This document shows positions 1-7,975 of a stretch of 64,000 bases of DNA, piece after piece; positions within the stretch are counted from its first letter, which is position 1; every line of letters begins with the position of its first letter. This stretch comes from CAWCBG01 sp963793845 (GTDB lineage: Bacteria; Acidobacteriota; Terriglobia; Terriglobales; Acidobacteriaceae). The stretch lies in NCBI GenBank assembly GCA_963793845.1, contig CAWCBG010000002.1, positions 310,001 to 374,000 of the forward strand. The letters run 5' to 3'. Both the position numbers and the translations under genes were made by a program. The notes beneath the pieces were generated by a model, which was not told the origin of the DNA, did no database searches, and worked only from the letters and a program-made list of their open reading frames with translations.

Positions 1-552
1 CATCATCAGGGTAAGGGGGGTACGAAACTCGTGACTGATATTGGCGAAAAACTGCGTCTTCAGCTTGTCGAGCTGGGCCAGTTCTTCGCGTTGACGGGCG
101 ATCTCCAGCTCGTGCGCCTTCTTCTCGGTGATGTCACGACCTTCAGCGGTAATGAACACGACCGTGCCTGTCTCGTCCTTGACGGGACAGAGCGAGGCGT
201 CGATGATGATGGTTTCTTTGCCCCCGGCGCGTCCGTAAATTTCCGTATCCCAGCGAACCGATTCGCCCCGCGCGGCGCGCCGAATGCATTCCCGGAGCGT
301 TCCCCGAATCTCCTCCGAGACTTGCCACCAGAAGGTGGTCCAGAACGGCTGCCCCTCAACCTCTGCGAGTTTGATCCCTACGGCATCGAGCGCCACCTGA
401 TTGATTTCCAGCACTGTGCCCTGCGCATCGAGCAGCCCGACAAACTGAATCATGGAGTCGAGGGTGATACGAGCCAGCTTTTGCCGATACTGTTCACGAC
501 TGTCGCCAGGCAGAAGCTCGGTACCACGCACCCTGACCAGATTGTCCGGCAT
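1..552 (-). CDS. PAS-domain sensor histidine kinase, N-terminal part (runs off left edge)
   Basis: Read on the minus strand, this frame is open to the left edge and codes the start of a sensor kinase. Residues ~30-140 look like a PAS/PAC fold (…VGLLDAQGTVLEINQVAL…, ending VFITAEGRDITEKK). A short coiled linker follows, then the phosphoacceptor box NISHEFRTPLTL at the edge, whose His is the expected autophosphorylation site. The ATPase domain lies outside the window. The protein is probably soluble, since no membrane segment is seen. The first in-frame ATG is at 552; GTG codons at 570 and 588 are alternatives, and an AGGA precedes the one at 570. The frame stays open up to a TGA at 958-960, so a longer N-terminus cannot be excluded. 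The signal sensed is unknown. Confidence 0.85.
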   Translation of the reverse strand, partial: MPDNLVRVRGTELLPGDSREQYRQKLARITLDSMIQFVGLLDAQGTVLEINQVALDAVGIKLAEVEGQPFWTTFWWQVSEEIRGTLRECIRRAARGESVRWDTEIYGRAGGKETIIIDASLCPVKDETGTVVFITAEGRDITEKKAHELEIARQREELAQLDKLKTQFFANISHEFRTPLTLMM

Positions 553-964
553 CGACGGATCGATCGTCACCTTTGACTGCTTCCTCACGCTTATCTCAAA
601 ACCTGAAGTTCGGTGGACTTGTTTTATGCTTCTTCGGGCGGCCGGGGACGGAGTCGCCGTTGCCCCGCAAACCTTGCAGCGCTGGTGTTCCGCACCGCTG
701 ATTTCACACTCCAACGCCTCGCCAGGTCCATCCCCGTACGGCAGGGGGTGGAGTCTTGCATTTGCATTGGAGGAGATTAGAGCCCATTCGGGGCGGAGAC
801 AGCAACCATCAACCACAGTGACAGCCCGATCAAAGCCGTTAGATGCCGGCACTCCTGCGATAGCTGCTCTGGCCTCTAAGTAACTACTGTACAGAGCTTT
901 ATGAGCGGTGGCCGCAGTCTGCGGGGTCACAGGTTTCCTGCGGGATATTGCCGGCGATCACGCA
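553..964. other. Gap between histidine kinase and DUF4386 gene; open minus frame
   Basis: No convincing gene lies here. The minus frame of the histidine kinase remains open to 960 without an ATG. It reads a segment with three cysteines (CEISGAEHQRCKVCGA, about 705-660) that might be a real N-terminal extension from a GTG start or might be chance. No terminator or repeat stands out. Confidence 0.4.
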
Positions 965-1663
965 TCAAGCCGCGGCGGCTGCCAAGGGCCGTACCTTGGC
1001 GCCCTTGACCACCAGCCATAGCATCATCGCCAGCTCACCAAGCATCGCAGGGAAGGCGATCTTCGAGACGAGGGGCTCGTATGGGGGTGCCAGTAATCCC
1101 GTCAAGCTGATGGCCACGTAAGCGACGCAGTTCAGGATCAGCCACCAGCCCAGGATGCGTGGCAGGAAGCCCGAGCGGATCACCAGGATTCCGAAGGGGA
1201 GAAGCCAGAGTCCCCAGAAGATCTCGTTGACGGTAATTCCGTGGCTGTAGAGGCGCAGGAAGAGCATGCCCATGGCCTCGCGCTGCGGCTTGTCGAACAC
1301 CTCGAGGAAGTCGTCGGCGCGAAAGAGCGTCAGTGCGGCGAGATGGTTCACCACATTCAGGAAGCCGACGGCGGCGGAGACCAGCACGAATCCCACCAGC
1401 AGCCGGGCCTGCGTCCTGTCCACCTCACGGAACAAGCGGTAAAGCGCAATGGCGAGGCAGACGAAAATGACCGACCCTATCAGGTCAGCGACAATGCCAA
1501 AACGCCAAAGCATCTCGTGGCTGAGGATATTGCCGGCGGTCGCGGTGGCGTCGCCACGCACGATCAGCTTGCTGGGAACATACATGAGACTGAAGGGGCC
1601 AGTGACCAACATGGACACATAGATTGCTCCGGCGATGCGGGCAGCTTTGTCGGTGGGGTGCAT
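965..1663 (-). CDS. DUF4386 family membrane protein
   Basis: The 232-residue protein has about six hydrophobic helices (roughly residues 12-30, 58-78, 88-110, 145-165, 170-190 and 200-220) and the overall pattern of the DUF4386 family of small polytopic membrane proteins. The N-terminus (MHPTDKAARIAGAIYVS) and the central NHLAAL region fit that family, which has no established function. The start ATG at 1663 is preceded by AAGGAG seven bases upstream. It is transcribed divergently from the TPR gene across about 260 bases that hold both promoters. The family assignment is from recognition of the sequence pattern; the role is unknown. Confidence 0.8.
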   Translation of the reverse strand: MHPTDKAARIAGAIYVSMLVTGPFSLMYVPSKLIVRGDATATAGNILSHEMLWRFGIVADLIGSVIFVCLAIALYRLFREVDRTQARLLVGFVLVSAAVGFLNVVNHLAALTLFRADDFLEVFDKPQREAMGMLFLRLYSHGITVNEIFWGLWLLPFGILVIRSGFLPRILGWWLILNCVAYVAISLTGLLAPPYEPLVSKIAFPAMLGELAMMLWLVVKGAKVRPLAAAAA

Positions 1664-1923
1664 GCGGTCTCCTTAATTCTGTCGAGCGAATGGTTTTGAG
1701 CTTCGCCTTCGACACGGCGGCGCAATCATTACGATGTCGCGGCGACGCGGATATGCCCACGCCCCGTAGAGCATACGAGAACCGTAGCCGCATGGTTCGC
1801 ATTTTTTGACGAAAGTTCGGCAGAGCTAACCCGGTCCGGAGTGCCAGAACCCGTCTTCCGCCTCCGCCGATTCGATGTAGAATCGGAGCCCGTAAGAAAC
1901 GCCCGTACGCCACGGAGTTGGGG

Positions 1924-3414
1924 ATGTCCAAGCTACGGCGAATCCTGGTGATCGTGTTGTTCGCCGTGGCGGTCTTGCCGGCTCAGGAAACGCATGACCA
2001 TCCTGCACCCGAGAAATTAGGGAAGGTATCGTTTCCGATTTCCTGCAAGGCGGCGGTGCAGGCGCAATTTGATCGCGGCGTTTCCCTGCTCCACTCCTTC
2101 GCCTATTCCGCTGCGCGAGAAACATTCCAGAGCGTAGCCGATCAGGACCCACACTGTGCCATGGCGCACTGGGGTGTGGCCATGACGTTCTACCACCAGC
2201 TCTGGGATCCGCCCCTGGTGCCGGCGACCCTTTCGAGCGGGCAGGAGGAGGTGCGGCGGGCACAGCAGATCGGGTCGGCCTCCGAACTCGAGCGCCAGTT
2301 CATCGCTGCGCTCGCCTTGGTCTATCAGGACGCCGAGACGGTTCCGTACCGTACCCGGGCGTTGCAGTATGAGCAAGCCATGGGCGCTCTCGCTTCCCAG
2401 CACAAGGAAGATGTCGAGGCGCAGGTGTTTTATGCGCTCGCGCTGCTGGCAAACGCTTCCCCCGCGGATAAGACGCACGCGAAGCAGAAGCAGGCAGTCG
2501 CTCTGCTGGAACCGCTGGATCGTACTTATCCCCAGCATCCGGGCATTCCGCATTACCTCATCCATGCCTGCGACAACACGGAAATGGCTTCGCAGGGGCT
2601 CGCGGCGGCCAGAGCGTATGCCCAGATCGCGCCTTCGGCTCCGCACGCGTTGCACATGCCGTCGCATATCTTCACCCGACTCGGGCTGTGGGACGACTCC
2701 ATCGCTTCCAATCTCGCAGCGCGCGATGCGGCACAACAGCAGGGCGATACGGGAGAAGAGCTGCACGCCATGGATTACCTGGTGTATGCGTATCTGCAGA
2801 GTGGGCGGGACAAAAAGGCGGCGCTGGTCATCGAGCAGAGCAAGACTCTTCCGGGGTCAGGCGCAGGAGATTTCAAGGTATCGTATGCCGCTACCGCAAT
2901 GCCGGTTCGCTACGCGGTCGAGCGCGGTCAATGGGCCGACGCTGCCGCGATTGTTCCACCGACGGACGCGCCGCCGCATGTCATTGCGATCGCGGTTTGG
3001 GCACGTGGCGTTGGGCTCGCGCGCAGCGGACATTCTGCCCAGGCGCAAGCCGAAATCGAACGGTTGGGGCAGCTCGAGGCGCAGCTTCGTGCGTCGGGCA
3101 AAGACTATTGGGCCACTCAGGTAGGGATTCTGAAGCGTGAAGTAATGGCGTGGTCGGCCCAGGGCAGCGGGAAACCAGAGGAAGCCACGGCGCTAATGCG
3201 CGCGGCAGCCGATGAGGAAGATTCCGTCGAGAAGCTTCCGGTGACGCCGGGCCCGATCGTTCCGGCGCGCGAGCAACTCGGCGACTTGCTGCTTGAGCAG
3301 GGTCATCCGGCCCAGGCCCAGAAAGAATTTGAAATCGCACTCAAGAATTCTCCGGGGCGGCGCGGATCGCTGCAGGGCGCTGCCCGCGCGGCTGAACTCT
3401 CCGCTCAGAAGTAG
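1924..3414 (+). CDS. Secreted TPR-repeat protein
   Basis: The protein has about 496 residues. It starts with a signal peptide (MSKLRRILVIVLFAVAVLPAQ) and continues with many degenerate TPR-like helix pairs, for example FAYSAARETFQSVADQDPHCAMAHWG, and …QLGDLLLEQGHPAQAQKEFEIAL near the C-terminus. The arrangement is typical of exported tetratricopeptide proteins that are abundant in Acidobacteriota, probably protein-binding scaffolds outside the inner membrane. I chose the ATG at 1924 because GGAG lies at 1914-1917; a TTG two codons upstream is in frame. The H-x-P rich stretch just after the signal peptide (THDHPAPEK) could bind metal, but that is speculation. It appears to be transcribed alone. 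Confidence 0.8.
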   Translation: MSKLRRILVIVLFAVAVLPAQETHDHPAPEKLGKVSFPISCKAAVQAQFDRGVSLLHSFAYSAARETFQSVADQDPHCAMAHWGVAMTFYHQLWDPPLVPATLSSGQEEVRRAQQIGSASELERQFIAALALVYQDAETVPYRTRALQYEQAMGALASQHKEDVEAQVFYALALLANASPADKTHAKQKQAVALLEPLDRTYPQHPGIPHYLIHACDNTEMASQGLAAARAYAQIAPSAPHALHMPSHIFTRLGLWDDSIASNLAARDAAQQQGDTGEELHAMDYLVYAYLQSGRDKKAALVIEQSKTLPGSGAGDFKVSYAATAMPVRYAVERGQWADAAAIVPPTDAPPHVIAIAVWARGVGLARSGHSAQAQAEIERLGQLEAQLRASGKDYWATQVGILKREVMAWSAQGSGKPEEATALMRAAADEEDSVEKLPVTPGPIVPAREQLGDLLLEQGHPAQAQKEFEIALKNSPGRRGSLQGAARAAELSAQK

Positions 3415-3508
3415 ACTGCCTGCCCGCATTCGCCAGACCAGCTGCAGACGAGACACGACAAACAAAATAGTCAGCGGCTCGCAGTCAATTCGAATCTGCT
3501 CGCAGCGC

Positions 3509-4819
3509 TCAGGATGACAGAGTCAGGTTCATCTGGGCCGGCCTCTCTTTGCCCTTGGCGACAATCAGGGTGATGTCGTCACTCTGTTCGCCGAAACTGA
3601 ACTGGCGAAGTTCTTCGAGAATTGCCATCAAGAATTCCTGTGATGACAGCTCGCGATTCCGTCGCAGTGATTCCTGCAGGCGTTGCTCGCCGAACTCCTC
3701 CCCAGCCTGGTTGCAGGCCTCGGTCACACCATCGGTGTAGAGCGCCAGTGTGTCTCCGGGTAAGACCGAGCTCTCGCCAACCGAGCAGTCCCACTCTTTG
3801 AAGAGCCCGAGCACCGTGCCGGTGGAATCGAGCCGTTCCATTTGCTCTTCGCGACGGAGGAGCAGCGCGCACAGATGGCCGCAGTTTATGTAGCGCAGGC
3901 GGCGGGTGCGGTCGTCGTACTCGGCAAAGAACAGCGTCGCGTAGGCGCTGTCGGCGGTGTTGTCGCAGAAGAGCTGATTCACCGAGCGCAGCAGCCGCTC
4001 CGGCTGATCGAGCGCGATGGCACACTGGCTGCGCAGATTGGCCTGCAGGTTCGCCATCAGCAGAGCGGCGGCAATTCCTTTGCCGGCGATGTCGCCCAGC
4101 ACCAGGCCGAGGCGGTCCGGGCCCAGAGCCAGAAAGTCATAGTAGTCGCCTCCAACCTCACGGGCCTGAACGCAGACGCCGGCATAGTCGAGCGTTTGCA
4201 ATGCCGGCAGTTCCTGCGGAAAAAGCCGCGCCTGCACTTGCTTGGCGATTTCCAGTTCCTGCGCGGCGCGCCGTTCGGCTTCCAGCTTCTCGGCGGTGGC
4301 GCGTCGCTGTGCCTCGATCACGTGCGTCACTTCATCGAAGCTCACCAGCCCAAAGATGTTCCCATCAATGTCTTTGAAGCGGGTGAAAACGCCGCCCCAG
4401 ATCGGCGTCTCCTTGCCCAGCAACACTGAAGAGGAATCGGGTGGCAGGCTTTGCGTTTGCCCGTCGTACTTGATGCGCCGAAGGCGTGGCGTGTATTGGA
4501 AGCGTACTCCGCGACGCGACCACTCGCGGAACTTGGCGGCCACATCGTCGGTAACAAAGGAAATCTGGGTGTAGCGGCCGATCAGTTTCTCCCGCTCAGC
4601 CTCGTTGCGAGGGACCACCAGCGACAGGATGGTGGTGCCGTCCGGCGGAGAGACCGCGACCCAGCGCTCCCCCGACTGCAGCCGAGTGTCGAAAGCCAGG
4701 TGGAATCCCAGCTGGTCGAGATAGAAGCGCAGGCTTCGTTCCTGGTCGCGCACAAACACATTCACCGAGTGAATCCGCAGCAGCGGATCCAGTGGCGCCG
4801 TTGTGGGGGAACCATCCAT
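3509..4819 (-). CDS. VOC (glyoxalase-like) domain fused to SpoIIE/RsbU-type PP2C phosphatase
   Basis: A 436-residue two-domain protein. Residues ~14-160 form a VOC/glyoxalase-bleomycin-resistance domain (IHSVNVFVRDQERSLRFYLDQLGF … FKDIDGNIFGLV). Residues ~165-200 are a charged helix resembling the linker of RsbU-like proteins. Residues ~205-422 are a PPM/SpoIIE serine phosphatase with GGDYYDF (223-229), GDIAGKG (242-248), YTDGVTEA (361-368) and SDDITLIV (413-420), which contain the expected metal-binding aspartates. Such phosphatases normally dephosphorylate anti-sigma-factor antagonists in partner-switching pathways. Here the VOC domain sits where a sensor would, so it may bind a small ligand or metal. 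No STAS or RsbW partner lies next to it. Domain calls are firm; the regulatory role is inferred. Confidence 0.88.
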   Translation of the reverse strand: MDGSPTTAPLDPLLRIHSVNVFVRDQERSLRFYLDQLGFHLAFDTRLQSGERWVAVSPPDGTTILSLVVPRNEAEREKLIGRYTQISFVTDDVAAKFREWSRRGVRFQYTPRLRRIKYDGQTQSLPPDSSSVLLGKETPIWGGVFTRFKDIDGNIFGLVSFDEVTHVIEAQRRATAEKLEAERRAAQELEIAKQVQARLFPQELPALQTLDYAGVCVQAREVGGDYYDFLALGPDRLGLVLGDIAGKGIAAALLMANLQANLRSQCAIALDQPERLLRSVNQLFCDNTADSAYATLFFAEYDDRTRRLRYINCGHLCALLLRREEQMERLDSTGTVLGLFKEWDCSVGESSVLPGDTLALYTDGVTEACNQAGEEFGEQRLQESLRRNRELSSQEFLMAILEELRQFSFGEQSDDITLIVAKGKERPAQMNLTLSS

Positions 4820-4864
4820 GGGCGTCGATTATAAGGCTGGGCAGCGCGGCGTATCGATCCTGAT

Positions 4865-5590
4865 TTAAACCTTCTTCCACACCACGTCTTCGTTGTTGCG
4901 GCGGTCGACGAGGGCAGTGACTTTGCCGGCGTCATTGCGACGGAAAAGATAGCGGCCCTCGACGCCGGGACGGAAGAAGAGGTCGGCAACCTCGGGCTTC
5001 AGAAGCTGCGGCTTACGGTCGCCGCGTTTCGCGTATAGCTGATCGCCCTCACGCGACACCGTGAGCGTGACACCCGCCGCCAGCTCGTATGCCCCGACGT
5101 AGTCGTCCAACCGCGCGGCAGCTACCTTGCCTTCGGCAGGATCCTCGTAGTACCTCAGCACCTGGCCGGCTGCGATCTGCCAGCGCCCGTCCCGGAGCAT
5201 CCATGTGTCGGTCTCGTGGTAACGCGCTTTCAGATTCTGGCCGTAGATGATCTCGGTCTCATCGAGGTCATAACTCAGGATGGCCGTCTGGCCGATGATG
5301 CGGCTTTGCACGTTCTGCACCTTGATGGTCCCCGAATAGCCTTTGGGCAGCGGAGTGATGTCGGCGACCAGAGCTTTCTTGTCCATGCTGCGGCCCTTCT
5401 CATCGAAGAACATCGCGTCATCCGCGAAATATTGCTGAAAGGGTGCCTGGTTGCCGATGGCCACGGCGTCGAACAGTTCCTGCGAGCGGCGGACAAGTTC
5501 GTCCTGGGTAAGCTTTTCCGGGTCGCCCTGCGCGAAAAGGGAGGCTGTCAAAAGGATTGCGCTAGCGACAATGGCAGATAGCTTGAACAT
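4865..5590 (-). CDS. Secreted NTF2-like (DUF4440/SnoaL-type) protein
   Basis: A 241-residue protein with a signal peptide (MFKLSAIVASAILLTASLFAQG). A cone-shaped NTF2-like domain spans ~28-135 (LVRRSQELFDAVAIGNQAPFQQYFADDAMFFDEKG … YHETDTWMLRDGRWQIAAGQ), which is the DUF4440 pattern. The C-terminal ~90 residues form beta-rich repeats (YDDYVGAYEL-like, VTLTVSREGDQLYAK) resembling the domain often attached to exported hydrolases in this phylum. No catalytic residues can be named. The gene follows the phosphatase gene on the same strand with a 45-base gap, but the divergent sizes and different compartments argue against a shared function. Confidence 0.75.
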   Translation of the reverse strand: MFKLSAIVASAILLTASLFAQGDPEKLTQDELVRRSQELFDAVAIGNQAPFQQYFADDAMFFDEKGRSMDKKALVADITPLPKGYSGTIKVQNVQSRIIGQTAILSYDLDETEIIYGQNLKARYHETDTWMLRDGRWQIAAGQVLRYYEDPAEGKVAAARLDDYVGAYELAAGVTLTVSREGDQLYAKRGDRKPQLLKPEVADLFFRPGVEGRYLFRRNDAGKVTALVDRRNNEDVVWKKV

Positions 5591-5734
5591 GGGGCCCTCG
5601 TAGGCTGAGCGTGCGTCGGGTTGGACGGGTAACGCGGCGGAGCGTCAACGCCGAGCGCAGTTAATAGAATGCACGCAGCGGGTGTGCAACGCGCTCCACC
5701 CGCCCGGCGGCATTCAACCCCATGGCCAAGTCGC

Positions 5735-6544
5735 TTACGGGTTCTTGCCCTCGATGGACAGCAGATCGATCTCGAAGATCAGCGTGGAATTCGGCCCGAT
5801 CTCTGCACCCGGACTGCGCTCGCCATAGGCAAGATCAGCAGGAATATAAAGCTGCCACTTCGAGCCGACCGGCATGAGCTGCAGAGCTTCGGTCCAGCCC
5901 TTGATGACTTTGTCGACGGGGAACGTGGCGGGCTGGCCGCGCTTGTAGGAGCTGTCGAACTCGCTGCCATCCAGTAGCGTGCCTTTGTAGTTGCAGACCA
6001 CGGTGTCGGTGGCGGCAGGCTTTGGCCCGGTGCCTTCTTTCAGGATCTTGTATTGCAGGCCGCTGGGCAGTGTGACCACGCCTGCTTTGTTCTTGTTGGC
6101 CGCCAGGAACGCCTGGCCTTCCTGCTTGTTGGTCTCGCTGATGTGTTGCGCCTCGGCTTCCTTCTTCTTGGTCATCTCTGTGCGAAGGTCGGTCATCACG
6201 GCCTTGACTTCGTCGTCCGTCATCAGCATCTTGCCGCCGGCCATGGCGTCCTTGATGCCGCGCAGGAGGATGTTCGGGTCAATGTCGAGCGAATCCTTTT
6301 TCATGCTCTGCCCGATGTTCATGCCGATGGCGTAGCTAATCTTGTCTTTCTGTGTCGTCAAATTGAGGACCTGTGGGCTCTTGGCCGCCGTCGCGGTGTG
6401 CGGCTTCGCGGTCGTGCTGGTTTTGGCAGCAGGTGCGGGTTTGGGTGTCGATGCCGGAGTCTGCTGGGCGAGGGAACTTCCGAGCAGGATGAGGACGACG
6501 GTCAGCGTTGCCGCTGCCGTTGCGAATAGTTTTTGCATATGCAT
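5735..6544 (-). CDS. FKBP-type peptidyl-prolyl cis-trans isomerase (FkpA/Mip-like)
   Basis: A 269-residue exported isomerase that would speed proline isomerisation during folding of envelope proteins. It has a signal peptide (to ~residue 26, …LLGSSLAQQ), then a Pro/Ala/Lys/Thr-rich linker (27-55), an N-terminal helical dimerisation domain of the FKBP_N type (~60-155, KDKISYAIGMNIGQSMKK…), and a C-terminal FKBP domain (~165-267, GSEFDSSYKRGQPATFPVDKVI … GERSPGAEIGPNSTLIFEIDLL). That layout matches FkpA/Mip proteins. The ATG at 6538 (MQKLF) is an alternative start two codons in. The gene is monocistronic as far as can be seen. Confidence 0.93.
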   Translation of the reverse strand: MHMQKLFATAAATLTVVLILLGSSLAQQTPASTPKPAPAAKTSTTAKPHTATAAKSPQVLNLTTQKDKISYAIGMNIGQSMKKDSLDIDPNILLRGIKDAMAGGKMLMTDDEVKAVMTDLRTEMTKKKEAEAQHISETNKQEGQAFLAANKNKAGVVTLPSGLQYKILKEGTGPKPAATDTVVCNYKGTLLDGSEFDSSYKRGQPATFPVDKVIKGWTEALQLMPVGSKWQLYIPADLAYGERSPGAEIGPNSTLIFEIDLLSIEGKNP

Positions 6545-6928
6545 GATTCTCGCATCGATGCGAGCAGCGCGGCAAAAACTAGCAGATATTTCGATTCATT
6601 CTGGCCTCCCCGTTCCCTGACGACCGTCACCGCAGGCACTAACCCCCATAAGTCTTAATCGCTTGCGTGGTCACCTCCAAGTCAGATGCAAGTCAGGCCT
6701 CGGCCATTGATTGGATCCGCCCTCTGACCTAGTGTCACTCCCACGAGAGCGGCCTCTGGGCACAAATGGCTCACCTGCTCTGGTCAGGGACGTCCGGAGG
6801 TGGGCAAAAATCCTGCCTCCGGATGGAGAAGAGACATCGGGTCGAGACGAAATTGTTCTGTGAGCAACCCGCACAGCACGGCAAGCCCCGACCCAAAAAT
6901 TTCACAACCACTTCAAAAGGAGAAAGCT
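6545..6928. other. Divergent promoter region with a 7-bp hairpin, upstream of the PEP-CTERM gene
   Basis: This gap of about 380 bases separates the FKBP gene from the PEP-CTERM gene. It contains a hairpin around 6793-6821 (CCGGAGG…CCTCCGG) in what would be the leader of the PEP-CTERM transcript. I looked for a sigma-54 promoter, which often drives PEP-CTERM genes, and for a cyclic-di-GMP riboswitch core; neither is convincing. No gene is apparent. Confidence 0.4.
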
Positions 6929-7747
6929 ATGACACATCAGGTAAGCAACATCGTTTTGTCTCACACAACCCAGTCTATGAACCCCATCACGACCCACTCC
7001 AAGGGCGTACGGATCAAGTCTTTGCTGCTCGCACTTCCACTGCTGGCGGCACTGGCCATTCCAGCGGCGGCAAGTACCGCCCTTCAGACCTCAGGAACAC
7101 TTCAACTTCCTCAACCCTGCGTCAACGGTTTTGGTGCGGCTTGTGGAGTCACGCCTCCAGGTAAGTTTCCTACCATCACAAACCCGTCGGGTCCCTTCAC
7201 CGGAACGTGGTCCAACCCGGTTGCGGCACCGTGGCTGGGCTACTTTACCGGGACTGGAGGCCCCTATCCCTCCGGCGCATCAGGTACCACCCAGTGGGAC
7301 TTCTCCTACGTTGGGTCTACCACCGGCAACGGCGTCCTGCCCTCGGGCACGTTCGTCTATTTTGGCGATCTTGACGACGGCTCAGGGACGAACGAAAGGT
7401 TCACCCTTACGGCGTTCGATCAATTCAATCAGCCGATAACCGCTGCCTGGCTGAACTCGCCATTCTTTGTGTCGAGCCCGAATCAGGGCGACCGCGTTCA
7501 GTCCTCGATGCCCGAGTATGCCTGGAATGGATCAAGCTACGACTTTGACGGCAACAACGTGCCAGGCAACCCAAATATTGGGGTACTGCTCACAACCAAC
7601 ATGCCCATATACGGCTTGAAGGTGGTCTCTTACTCTGACTACGACGGATTTGACCTGGGTGCACCCACTCCGGAACCCGCCTCCTTGCTCCTGCTGGGAT
7701 CGGGCCTGAGCGCGCTTTCGTTTGTGAGGAAGCGCTTCATGTCGTAA
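6929..7747 (+). CDS. PEP-CTERM sorting-domain surface protein
   Basis: A 272-residue exported protein. An N-terminal signal (…IKSLLLALPLLAALAIPAAAS) is followed by a beta-rich, Gly/Ser/Thr/Asn-rich body. The C-terminus carries a PEP-CTERM tripartite signal: PTPEPASLLLLGSGL, a hydrophobic helix and RKR near the end. Such tails are recognised by exosortase (EpsH-like) and removed at the membrane, delivering the protein to the exopolysaccharide surface layer. No exosortase lies in the window. The ATG at 6929 has AGGAG at 6918-6922; the longer frame upstream lacks a Shine-Dalgarno. The body resembles no enzyme that I recognise. Confidence 0.88.
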   Translation: MTHQVSNIVLSHTTQSMNPITTHSKGVRIKSLLLALPLLAALAIPAAASTALQTSGTLQLPQPCVNGFGAACGVTPPGKFPTITNPSGPFTGTWSNPVAAPWLGYFTGTGGPYPSGASGTTQWDFSYVGSTTGNGVLPSGTFVYFGDLDDGSGTNERFTLTAFDQFNQPITAAWLNSPFFVSSPNQGDRVQSSMPEYAWNGSSYDFDGNNVPGNPNIGVLLTTNMPIYGLKVVSYSDYDGFDLGAPTPEPASLLLLGSGLSALSFVRKRFMS

Positions 7748-7826
7748 GCACGAAGAAGTGCGGATGCGCTCGATGTCGCGGAGAGCAAGGCCGGCGTGTC
7801 CGGGTCGTGCTCTTAACGCAATAGGT

Positions 7827-7865
7827 CCCCGTTCATGCTGCTGATGCTTGAGCGGGGCTTTCTTG
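7827..7865 (+). terminator. Rho-independent-type terminator after PEP-CTERM gene
   Basis: An 8-bp stem CCCCGTTC (7827-7834) / GAGCGGGG (7850-7857), with one G-T pair, is followed by CTTTCTT. It lies 80 bases past the PEP-CTERM stop. The T-run is interrupted, so it may be only moderately efficient. Confidence 0.55.
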
Positions 7866-7975
7866 GTCGCAGTGATGCCTCACCGGGGGGGACAGATTAA
7901 GTAGGACCGCATCCGTCAGGTAAACTGCACCTCGTGCCTCAGCCTGCCCGTCGAGAATCGAGGACGAACACCCGG

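Noticed and set aside
6760..6860. Cyclic-di-GMP riboswitch upstream of the PEP-CTERM gene
   Set aside because: Only one hairpin (CCGGAGG/CCTCCGG) is present; the conserved core and second helix could not be matched.
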